Below are positions 46,901 through 58,900 of a stretch of DNA of 64,000 bases, in pieces. A model generated the notes under the pieces. It made no database searches. It saw only the letters and a program-made list of their open reading frames with translations, and was not told the origin of the DNA. The stretch is from the NCBI RefSeq assembly GCF_030445035.2, contig NC_080677.1, forward strand, positions 152,707,169 through 152,771,168, in the 5' to 3' direction. The DNA comes from Dasypus novemcinctus (Eukaryota; Chordata; Mammalia; Cingulata; Dasypodidae). Position 1 is the first letter of the stretch. Each line of letters starts with the position of its first letter. The position numbers were made by a program, and so were the translations under genes.

Positions 46901-49900
46901 TAATATTTAAATATACGTATATCCTGTCCTGTTTCTCTCGGGAGGAGATACACAAGTTACTTATTTCCAGTATCGCCATTGTCGACCTGTCTTTGCCTTT
47001 CTGATTACCTTGAATTATTATTTTGAAATATGTGTGATTTTACTTGTCTCCTCTGCCTATTGTGTTGCTTCTGTTCCTCTTATTTATTAGTTCTATAGAC
47101 AATTTTGTCCTGAATTCCTTTCTTAGCTCTGTATACTTTTCCTCTACTTTTATCAATTTACTATTTTTGATCACTGGAAAATAAGATTTATTTGAGTCTC
47201 TAAATTACTTAAAGAGCATAATGATTTCGTTTCAAATTTTCTATTTCTAGAGGATTCTCCACTTTCTTACTTTCACTTTTTGACCTGTAGAGTTTTTTCC
47301 TAGTTCAGTACAACGCCCTTCCTTCCCCCACCCCCAGCCTGGTTCTTAGGGCTCTTTTGCCCATGTACCTTCTGGCCATTCCTTATCTTTCCCTTGCTCT
47401 TGTGGACTGAGTGGCCATTGATCTACTATATTCTCATTCTTCTTGAGAAGACGGGCAGTCTCTAGTGATCAGTTTTGTCTGCAGTATGTTATTCTGTAAT
47501 TTTCTTGAAATGCTAGCCCTCTTGTGAGCTGTCTCAGGTTTCAGGCCCTTAACATTATTTCCTTGGAGCTGCCAGGCCCCTGTGGTTGGAGCAGAGCTCC
47601 TTGCCTCAGGCTCATGTTATCCTTGGGAGTGAGGGGCTCACAAGCCTGTCCTCTCCTGGTGTAGTGAATTTTAGGAGGCTCTCCAGGCCAGACTCCTGTC
47701 CTGTAGATGCAGAGGCGGGAGCACGCACTTCACGGAGGGACTGTCCTGCACCTTTGCCCTGGAGCACTGTGCCTCTTCATGTACCCTTGAGGTTTTTTGG
47801 TTTTTTTCCTTCTCTGTCCTTCCTGCTAAGCTGTTGTTAATCATTAGCTCTAGTTTTTTATTTGGACTAAAGACCTCCACAGCCAGCACCACACCTCTCC
47901 CTGCCAGACACAGGGAACAGCCTTCTTGGGGCTGGAAAGGCCCTCTTGTCCCAGGGTCAGTTCACCCCTGAGTGCCCCCCTCAGGTCTCGGGGCAAGTGA
48001 GGGCGCCTTCCTCCCTCCATCTCACCCCGCTTCAGCTGCGATGCCCTTCGTGGGAGAAGCTGGAGGAGCCTCATGCTGGTTCCTGGAGGCTTTAAGTTTG
48101 GCTCTGTGTCCTTTTTCTGAACTACTGTTTGTAAACACGAGTCTCTCACATTGGCCTCTTTATTATATCTTTGGTGTGGAGGCAGTTGCCCCTGGAGGTT
48201 CCGAGGGCAGGGAGAGGCAAAGCAGGTGTAATGCAGGGGCATTTTCAGACTTGGGAGTTGTCCTGAATGGCATTACAGCAATACAGGCCATTCATTATTT
48301 ATCCTGCCATAACCCACAGAACTGTATGGGGGAGAGTGTGAACTACGATGTAAACTACAATCCATGCTTGGTGGCAGTGCTTCAGGATGTGTTCATCAGT
48401 TGCAGTGAACGTACCACACTAATGAGGGATGTTGTTAATGTGGGTAAATGTGGGCGGTGTGGGGAGCAGAGCATATGGGAATCCCCTATGTATATATTTT
48501 TTTGATAAGGAAATGACAAACAACCAAGTAGAAAAATATGTAACTTATAACAGAACATTTTCATATTTTCTCCAATGAAAAATTGTTTTAAATAGCTAGA
48601 AGTTGTTGAAATGCAATTAAGGTAAATTAAAATATTAAAGTCTATATTGCTTTGCTATTGGGGATGTGGGCAAAGGGCTTTTTCCATGCAGTGTCATTGG
48701 AAATGCAAATAGTTTCGTATTTCTTTTTGGGGAAAGCTCGCTCATCTATTGAAACTTCTTATACTTTTTTTTTTGGTTGCATTTTAAAAAATTAATTTAT
48801 TGACGGATATCACTCATACATAAACATACATAAACAATAAGTGTGTAATAATAGTTGCGAACTTAAAAAACAAACATATATTACATCATACAGGACTCTC
48901 ATAACTCACCCTACCACCAGTAACTTGCATTGTTGTTAACCTTTTTAATTAATGATTAAAGAGCATTGTCAAAATATTACTAACCAAACTATTTTCCTCC
49001 AACCAACACTATTATTATTATCTTTATATCATATGTGAGCATACATAAACATTTAAGTGCATAGTAAAAGTTGTTAACTTACAAAGCAAACATGCATAAC
49101 ATCATACAGTGGTCCCATACATCAGCCTTCCACCAACAACTTGCATTGTTGTGAGATGTTTGTTACAAATTATGAAAGAATATTGTCGAAATCTTACTAC
49201 TAATCATAGTCCTTCTCTTAGATTTGGTGTATTTTCCCCCAACCCACCCTATTATTATTTTTTAAATATATTTTTTATGACAGAAGTTGTAAACTTATAA
49301 AACAGTTGTGCATGTGTGCAGAATTCCCAAACAACACCTCTCCATCAACACACCACACTGTGGTAGAACATTTGCTATAGATAAGATAATATCATCTGAT
49401 TGTTACCATGTCCATAGTGTACATTTGGCTCACATTTTCCGTACTGCCTCATTATCAACACAGTACATCTTTCTCAAGATGTACTGATGCAAGAATATTA
49501 TATTATTACTGCTAACCACAATCCATAGGTCACTCCAGCTGTTACTTTCCCATGCTTCTCCACATTCCCACCACCCTGCATAGTGATGTACATTTGCTCT
49601 AGCTCACAGAGGACACCCTTGCATCTGTGCCTTCAGCCACAATTCTCATCCACCTCTTGGTTTACTGTGCTATTCAATTTCTAGATTATTCTCCAGCATT
49701 CTGTCATTTGGCATTTACATACCTAGACTACTGTTTCAGCCACACCCCCATTTACAGACTAGCTGTTTCTCGCTATACATTTTCACACTTTTACAGTAAA
49801 GCTAATTAAAACTTCTACGTATATTAAACATCAGTAGTCCATCTCAGGCCTCCTCTTATCTCCTTTAAGAATCCACCACCTACCACCAGGGCTTGAAGAT

Positions 49901-52900
49901 ATTTTCCTACAATTTCTTCCAGAAGTTTTATGGTTCTTACTTTTATTTTTATGTTTTTGATCCATTTTTAGTTAATTTTTGGATAAGGTGTGAGATAGGG
50001 GTCCTTTTTCCTTCTTTCAGTTATGGATATTCAATTCTTTCAGCACCATTTGTTGAACGGACTGTTTTGTGTGAGATGTGTGGGTTTGACAGGCTAGTCA
50101 AAAATCACTTGACCGTACATCTAAGGGTCTGTTTCCGAACCATCAGTTTAGTTCCATTGGTCTGTGTTTCTGTCTTTATGCCAGTACCATGCTGTTTTTA
50201 CCACTATAGCTAGGTAATACGATTTAAAGTCTGGAGATAAGGGTTCACTTTTCCTTTTTATATTTCTGGCTATTCAGGACCCCTTACCCTTCCAAATAAA
50301 TTTTTTTTTTTTAAGATTTTTATTTATTTCTCCCACCCCCCCCCCCCAGTTGTCTGCTCTCTGTGTCCATTCGCTGTGTGCTCTTCTGTGACCACTTCTA
50401 TCCTTATCAGTGGCACTGGGAATCTGTGTTTCTTTTTTGTTGCATCATCTTGTTGTGTCAGCTCTCCGTGTGTGCGGCGCCATTTTCAGGCAGGCTGCGC
50501 TTTCTTTTGTGCTGGTCAGCTCTCCTTACGGGGCGCACTCCTTGTGCTTGGGGCTCCCCTATGCGGGGAACACCCCTGCGTAGCACAGCTCTCCTTGCGT
50601 GCGTCAGCACTGCGCATGGGCCAGCTCCACACAGGTCAAGGAGGTCCCGGGTTTGAACCGCGGACCTCCCATGTGGTAGGCAGATTCCCTGTCCATTGGG
50701 GCCAAGTCCGCTTCTCCCAGCATCTTCTTAATGTCCTTAATCTCTTTAGCCATCTCACTGAATTTATTAAGGAGATTTGTTTGTACATCTGTGATTAGTT
50801 GTCTCAACTCCTTCATGTCATCTGGAGGCTCATCTTGTTTTTTTAACTGGGCCATAGCTTCCTGTTTCTTGGTGTGGATTGTAATTTTTTGTTGGTGTCT
50901 TGGCGTCTGGATTAATAGAGTATTTATTCCGGGTGCAGTTTTCCTCTTTAATATAGGGCTTTCTGTCCTTTCTCCCTTGCTAGCTGTGCAGTAGGAGCCA
51001 AAGTTGTAATTAGTGCTATAATCTGTGGAAGCTTATGCTTCCCTCATTGCCCCAGGGACCAGTGAAACTTCTCTCACCTTTCTCTTTTGCCAGAATCTCT
51101 TTTGACAGAATCACAGCTGTGTGGAATAATCCCAAGTCGTGCAGGCCTAGACTGTAATTGCCTAGAGAGACTGATGAAGCTTCACACCCTTTTTTCCCCT
51201 GCCTGAGGTGGGGATGGAGCTGCAGGTGTGGGCAGCAATCTATGCAGTGCAGGTCCAAGAAGTTGCAGTTGCCCTGGTAGACTTCCGATTTTCAGTCTGT
51301 GCCAGCAAAAGTTACCTGCAGTTACCCCGATAGGCCGGTATAGGGCCCATCAGCCTCCTCCCTGCCAGAGGTGGGGCTGAAGCCTAGTCTAGGGCTGCAG
51401 GCCGATCTGGGTAAAAGAAACTGTTTCTTATCATCACTGGGATTTTCGGTCAGCCTGGCTTCCCCTCAGGCTGGGGGTGGGGTCAAAATGGCAGCCACTG
51501 GCCTCTTTCCAACTTGGGCTGGTTCACACCCCAGCTCTTCCCAGGGTTATATCTTAGCCAGCGAGTCTACCATAATAGCCGAAATCGGCAGCCAACCGTC
51601 TCCTCCTCCCCTGTTTTGGGAAATGGAACTTCCAATTCCAGCCTCAGAATAGCTCCCAGAGTGGCTTGTGCTACCAGAGTAGGATAATCCCTGGTTTCTG
51701 AGGCTTGCCTGGTAATTTCCCGGAGAGGCTGACACAGGTTCCCGCAGCTTCCTCCCTGCCAGAGGTGGCACTGGGGCCTAGGCTAGAGCTGCAGTATAAC
51801 CTGGATGGAAAGAAGCTGGTGCCCACCTGCACTGTTCACCCCACTTCCCCTCGTGCCAGGTGCAGAGTTAAGATGGCGACTCCCGGCCTCTTTCCGACTT
51901 GGACAGGCTCAAACTTTAGCTGTTCTCAGGCTTATACTTTAGCCTGCTGAGTTTACTCATCAGTAGCTGAAGTTGGTGCCCAACCGTCTCTTCCTCCCCT
52001 GTTTCGGGGAAGTGGAGCTTTCAATTCCAGCCCAGAAGAGCTCCTAAGGCGGCTTGTGCCTCCATTAGAGGATGGCCACCGGCCTCCGGGGTGTGAAGTG
52101 CTCTACTTATGAGTCGTCTCTGCAGATGGGCAATTTCCTCCTTCTTTTCCTTCAAGGATGTGGCAGGATGCTCTTCTGGCCTCCTGGAGCCCCCCAACAG
52201 GTTCTTCAACTAGCTCCAGAGAGCCCTGGGTGTTTACTAACCGCCCTGTGGCAGGATCTCCTTACTCTGCCACCATCTTGCTGATTGTCTCCCCTATATT
52301 TTTTATGTAACATTTATGTAATCTAAATATCTTTTTAAAAAATAAAAAATAAAGAAGGTGGATTTTTCTGAAAAAAGAATGTATTTCATATAAATCAAGA
52401 TAAGCTGTAGCTATTAAAAATGAGGTGGATGCGATGTAAGCCGTGATATAAACTGTAACATCTACTAGTAGTGACTGAATTAAAGTATCCATGTGTACCT
52501 GGAAAAAAAAAAGCAGGTACAGTAATGTTTTGAGGATGCTCTTGCATAGTTTGTAACACATGTTTTATAACCATGCAAGGTGTTGATGGAGGGTTGATGA
52601 TGTGTGGGACCCCATATGATGTTACACATGTTTATTTTGTAAATTCATAACTTTTACTATACTATACACTTATTGTTTATGTATGTTCATGAATGAATGA
52701 TATACTTCAATAATACATATATGGAAAAACAGGTACAGATAAAAATGATGTGTAATGGACTTGGGATGAATCCAGCTGAAGTCAGGGGATGCTGGGTTCC
52801 TCTAGGTTCTTGGCTATGTTGCATAACAGAATTTAAGAACATGGCGGTTTAGTAGGCCGGTAAAAGAAATTATTGAAAAATGAGAGAAAAGGAAAGAACT

Positions 52901-55900
52901 CGGTATGTGTGCTTCTTGGGGGGATGGGGAGCGAGCCTTTGGGGCTGGGGGCTGCCTTCCTTAAGGCCACTTTTCGCTCCTCCCCTTTCCTAATGTTGGG
53001 GAGGAACCCCAGCTCTTTGTTGTTCTGACTGGTTGTTCCACTGTTAGCTCTCAGGGGACCAGTGGGGAGACCTGTTGGGAGTTATCTGGGGCTTCCCCTG
53101 ACCCCGGAAGAGTTCCAAATGGGACCTCATGGCCTGGGTGTTGGGGTTTGGGGTTTTGCTCTTAGTAGCAAAACCTTGGGGTTTCCGGGCGAGAGCTCTC
53201 ATGTTCTCTGCCTGGTTCCAGATGTGACTTGTCTTTTCCTCTTTTGTCTACACTAACCTCCCTCACAACTTTATTGTGTTTTTAAGCAGGCTTTTTGATA
53301 TACCTCAATTTAGATAACAGAATCTTTTCCCCCATCGAGCTGAAAAGATTTTCAAATGATTTGACAGGAAAGGAAGTAGTTTGTGTCACCTGCAAAAGAG
53401 TATTTGTGTGGTGAGAACTTTTAACCTTTCTTATTAGAAACCTGTTTATCTAAGACTATATTGTGACTGAAAGCTTGGGCTTTGGAGTCAGGCAGGGTTC
53501 ACATCCTAGCTCCGAGGTCACATATATCTGGTATGTGGTTGATATATAATAAATAATTGTTGACTCGAATTTAATTAGTTGTATTGAACAAAAATGTGCC
53601 TACATGCAAAGGTTTTTATAGAAAGAAATCTTTTTTGTGGATTACTTCTTTTGTGGATTACTTGTGGCTTTTGGGCACCTTATTTAAAAAACCTGAAATT
53701 GACTCAGAGTCAATTGTTTTTTATCACCGTATGGTTTTTTTAAAGTAATTTTCCTCTAAAATATAACTGCTTAATTTATTCCCATCTAGTACATTTAAGG
53801 TACGTAAAGATTTTATTTGTAAATGCAAAAGGAAATGCCAAATGAGTTATTTGTAACATTATTAAAAACGTTATTAATGGGTATATATTTAAGTGTTCAA
53901 AACAGCACATAAAACTTGTATGAATAAAGATGAGTATGCAGCGGAGATTTAAATTATGCTCACTTTTGACAATGAGAACAGTTAACCACTAAAATGAGAT
54001 TGATTGGGGGGGAGGTGTTTAGAATTATTTATTGCTCAGCAAATGGAAATATGATTTCCTTTAGATAAAATTGAATATCCTAGAAAATGATCTTAGGGTG
54101 AAATGCTTTTGTAGGAATGAGATACAAAACCTGCATCCATACACATGAAATACGACATTAAAGTAACTTTTCTTGGCCTCCATTCGCTGAACATTGTCTT
54201 TTCTATTTCTGTTCTCTGAGTCAGTTCTGACACTAAAGGAATGTTCTCTCATTTAAAATAGTGATGAAGTAGGCCTTCAAAAAATAGGTTAATAAAGAGC
54301 AAAATTAGGTCACAGCTTCTGGATTCCAATGGATTGGCTTCAGTTCTACCTGGGCAACTTTGGAGAATTATTTAACCTCTCTGTGGTTTGGTTTCCTTAT
54401 TTGTAAAACAAGATATTGTCATTCCCAACTTCATTGGGTTACTTGGATTAAGTACTTAGAATAACACCTGATAGTTGTTATTTTGATCAGTATTATTATT
54501 ATAGTCGTTCAAAAGTGTTGAAATAAGAATATAATTTTGTAAAGTTCTAAATGCAGTAACTAGTTGTCTTGAATCATCAGAACTCAGTGTACTTACTGTA
54601 CTATTCTTGTTGTGCCTGGTCATGTCTAGAAAGAGGTGGTTTGCCCTCTAAACGAACAAATAGATTGTCCATTTTTTAGCAGTGAGTGGCAGTCCCTGAG
54701 TGAACTCAAACTAGTAATTTTATTTGAGTGATATAACACAGTAATCTGATTCAAGTCTTTAATAGTAAGATGTCCTTTCAGCGCGGTTAACTTCTTTCAG
54801 CCTCTAGCTCTTCTAGGTTTGCTTCCTCATGACAGAAGTAGCCTCAAGTTGTTCTTTCCAATTTCTGTTTTGATTAAGTATTTCATCCCCTGATTTTTTC
54901 CCCAAAGGTGGTTCATGATAATTAACATTCAGAAGTATCTGTTTGTATGTCCTGTGGACAGGCTTTGTAGATTCTCCTCCAAAGTGCCAGCAAGAGCAAA
55001 CCCCAGACACCTGCTACAGTAAATGGAGGACCCTGTATTGGCTTTTCCTCTTGTTTAGGGTTCCCTCTATTTAGTCCCTCACTCTTTCTTGGAATCACCT
55101 TCCAGATAAACCACCCGCATACAAGCCCTGGTGTCAGGTCCTGTTTTGGAGAAGAATTCAGGCTAAAATAATCAACTCTTGCTTTATTCTTAGACTCAGC
55201 TATCTAAGACTTCCTGTCTCTGAATTTTAAACTCTAAAATGTCCTATGCTCCAGCTCTTTTTGCTCCTTTTTTTACATTATGCCTTTTTCTCTCACCTGC
55301 CCATTGTGATCACGAATCCTTTGACTTTTCCTCTTTTTTGTTGTGATTTCTATCAGCACTACAAATTGTTTGCCCCCACTTTTTACTTCTGTACTTGTAC
55401 CTCAAACCTTTGAATTAGTGTAGAGATTTCAGATTGGAGTCTGAGGACCCATAAGGGTATTTTCAGTGATTTCAGCATTACTTCAAGAATTTTTTTTTTT
55501 TTTAAGATTTATGTATTTATTTATTTTTCCCCCTTCCCTTCCTTCCATCCTGCTGTTTTTTTGCTGTCTGTGTTGTCTTCTGTTCACATTCTCTCGTCTA
55601 GGACTTACTGGGATTTGATCCTGGAGACTCCTGGTGTGGAGAGAGGTTCTTTGTCAGTTGCGCAACCTCAGTTGCTGGTTTCTGCTGCTCTTCACCTTGA
55701 CTTTCCCCTTGTCTCTCTGTTGATGCGTCACCATCTCGCTGTGTGATTCACTTGCACAAGAACTGGTTCACCGTGCAGGTACCTGTGCAGGCACTGGCTC
55801 ACCACGTGGGCACGCTTTCTCTTCTTTTTCACCAGGAGGCCCCAGGGATTGAACCCAGGTCCTCCTATATGGTAGGCGGAAGTTCTATCACTTGAGCCAC

Positions 55901-58900
55901 ATCCTCTTCCCAAGAATTTTTTTAAACTTGTGTTTTTGTGTTGATGATGATGATGATGATAAACCAGCATCTGGATCATCTGGTTGATCACCTTATAACT
56001 GAATGTTAGCTTGTTTGTATTTAATTGGTAATGTAATTTTGATTTTATACTGTAAAAGAGTCATGAGCGTAAGGCATTTTATATCTAGCTCTACGTTGGT
56101 TTATATATACTTAAAATTAAAAAATTATTATTGCTTAGGATCTATAACTTTCTATTAATATTCAAAGATGGTCTGCATATTGACTAATTCTAAAAAATTC
56201 TTCTTTCCTGGGGCTTCTAAATATTGTAGGAGAAAAAAATAATAACCATACAATATAATACAGTTCATCAAAAGTTTTCAAGCCTTTACTTTCTGCCAAG
56301 CATTTCTAGGAGCTGTGGCTGAATAAGACCCACCCAGGCTCTGTCCTCTGAAGCCTCAAACTTATCAAGGAAGAGAGATATTAAATAAGTAGTTACAAGT
56401 GAGGTGAGTGTTGCAGATGTGCCTTTATAAGGACCTACTGGGTCCTCAGCATTGTTCTGCATCTTCCTGATACTCTTCCGCTCTCTAAGTCCCACCTCCT
56501 TCTCTCAGCATTGATCTTGCTTCCTGTTTCAGGGGGAAGAACCTGTCTGTTCTGGAGGAACTCCCTCAACTCCTTATCCCCCTGCCTGCCTTAGAGGGCA
56601 GCTCTTCCCAGGCCTGCCAGGAGGCCTGGCTCGGCAGGTCACGTCCCTCTTGGCTGCGTGCCCCCTTCAAGTCCTCCGCTTCCTTCTCTTCCTGAGCACT
56701 GACCCCCTTTTACAACTTCCATACCGCCCGCATAATGACAGCCCTCGAGTCTGTATCTCTGCATCTCTCACCCTGGCCAGCTCCTCACATCGGCCCACGG
56801 TCTTCACAGGCACCTCCACGCCACACTTCTAAATCATACTTCTCAGTCAGTTTCTTCCCGAACTTCATTCTCCTTCCTGTGACTTCTCTCTTTGAAAGCA
56901 GTGGTTATTGTACGTAGATTCCTTTCTTTCGAAATCTCATCCTCCCTTATCCAAGCAAACATGAGCTCCCTCATTCCTGTTCCTTATCGTTCACGTTTGT
57001 CTTTTTGTCCATTGCTACTGCATGAATTCCTACACTTGCCACCTCGTAAAAGAACCTTTACAGCAAATTCTGTACTCATCTCCTGGCTCCTGCCTTGCCA
57101 CCCGTTCTGTATGCCACTCATTTTTCTCCTGTGTATATACAGTCATGTTATTACCCTGAACCTATTTTTTTCAGTTTCCCTATTAGTTATGGAATAAAAT
57201 CTAAGCCTTCCGCTCTAGCACAGATGGCATTTAAGGCCCCTGTAGCCTCGTCCCTCTCTGCTTGCCTGGTCTCGGTTCCTGTTATTTCCAACTCACACCT
57301 TGAGTCTCAGAAATAATGAAGTATTTTAAGATTCTTTTTGGCCTTTCTGATATTTTAAGATTCTAAAATAATATAGTTTATACTTATCGTAGAAAAGTGT
57401 AGGGATAGAGCAATTACTCATAATCCTTCCAATTAGATGTAGCTACAAGTAACATATACATATATTTTTCTAGTCTTATTCTGTAAAGAGAAAGAAAGCA
57501 AGAGAGAATTTCAATTTGGGGGTGAGGCACCCAAACATATGTGTTTAGAAATCAGACTAGAATGATGTTATTATGGGACTTTTCAGGACCACGTGGCTTC
57601 GCATGTGCAAGCCTTTTGCCTGGAATATCTTCTCTCCACTTCCCAGTCTACTCACCTCCTACTCATCTTCAGTTCCAGCTGAAACACTATCATCTCCCTG
57701 AAGCCTTTGACCTCTCCCAGGCCAGATCGTCCTCAGTACACTTGGCCCTTATCTTCCTTATAGAAACTAAACTGTCCTCTATAATTGTGTGTGTGTGTCT
57801 TTGTATTGAATTGACTGTGCCTGAGGCACAGATCTTTGCATCCCCAGGTCTGGCAGAAAACCCAAAGTGGAGGAAGAACTTGAAGAGAGGTAGTGGGGAC
57901 GCCAGCAGAGACCAAGGGAATGGAGTGTATTAAGAAAGAATGGTGGCGGTGCGGTGTTGACACTTTCAGGTGGGACGGAAGTGAGGCGGCGAGGCAGGGG
58001 CTGGCAGCATCGGCAGCAGCCATGGCGTATAACGGCCTGACGGTGCCCCTCATCGTGTTGAGCGTGTTCTGGGGCTTCCTTGGCTTCTTCGTGCCCTGGT
58101 TCATCCCGAAGGGTCCTAACCGGGGAGCTGTTATCACCCTGTTGGTGACCTGTTCAGTTTGCTGCTCTCTCTTTTGGCTGATTGCAATTCTGGTCCAACT
58201 CAACCCTCTGTTTGGACCACAGTTGAAAAATGAAACCATCTGGTATCTCAAGCATCATTGGCCTTGAGGAAGAAGACGTCGTCTGCCGTGCTCAAGTCAC
58301 TGAGGTCATGAAGAGAATTCCTCTAGAATTCAAAATCACCTCCAACCCCATACCACCTTCCTTGATTTGCCCATTTGGGCATCAGCTGCCTTAAACGTCC
58401 ATGCCACGTTTGGGTATCTTATTCTAAAATACAGTATTTTTTCCTGTCACCTTTTTTTACACTTTGATGAATGATGTGCCTACTTAACCTAAACTGTGCT
58501 GACTCTACACATTGTATATGTGGTCTTCTGAGATGAAAGATGCTATTCTTCTGAGAAGTATGGTACTACTCTCTTCTTGGAATTTGCGGATTTGAGGACA
58601 GCTCCTGCCTGTTCACACCATGAGAATCAATAAAGTGTTTAAGACCAGCCCAGAAACTGCTGCAAGACAACTTAAGACTCCAGTGGGACGGCCAATAACG
58701 ACAGCATGTTTGGAGGGAAGATCTGTCCCCACACGATAGAATTAAACCAAACTGTATTTTCAGGATGAATTTCTTATTTCTGCCATCTCTTGGAAGAAAT
58801 TATTTTTCTGCTTTCTATCGAAAAAAAAAAAAAGAATGGTGAATAGTTTTGACTGTTGCTATGTGTAAATTCTAGTGAGTGGTTAACTGATGAACAAGTG

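Noticed and set aside
51190-52200. Tandem repeats as a satellite or CRISPR-like array
   Set aside because: The roughly 390-base units are bounded by an L1 5' end and an ORF1 start, so they are L1 promoter monomers.
57893-58021. N-terminal extension of the ATP6V0E1-like frame
   Set aside because: The frame happens to be open through the retrocopy leader and target flank, but the conserved start is the ATG at 58,022, in strong context and giving the family's exact length.
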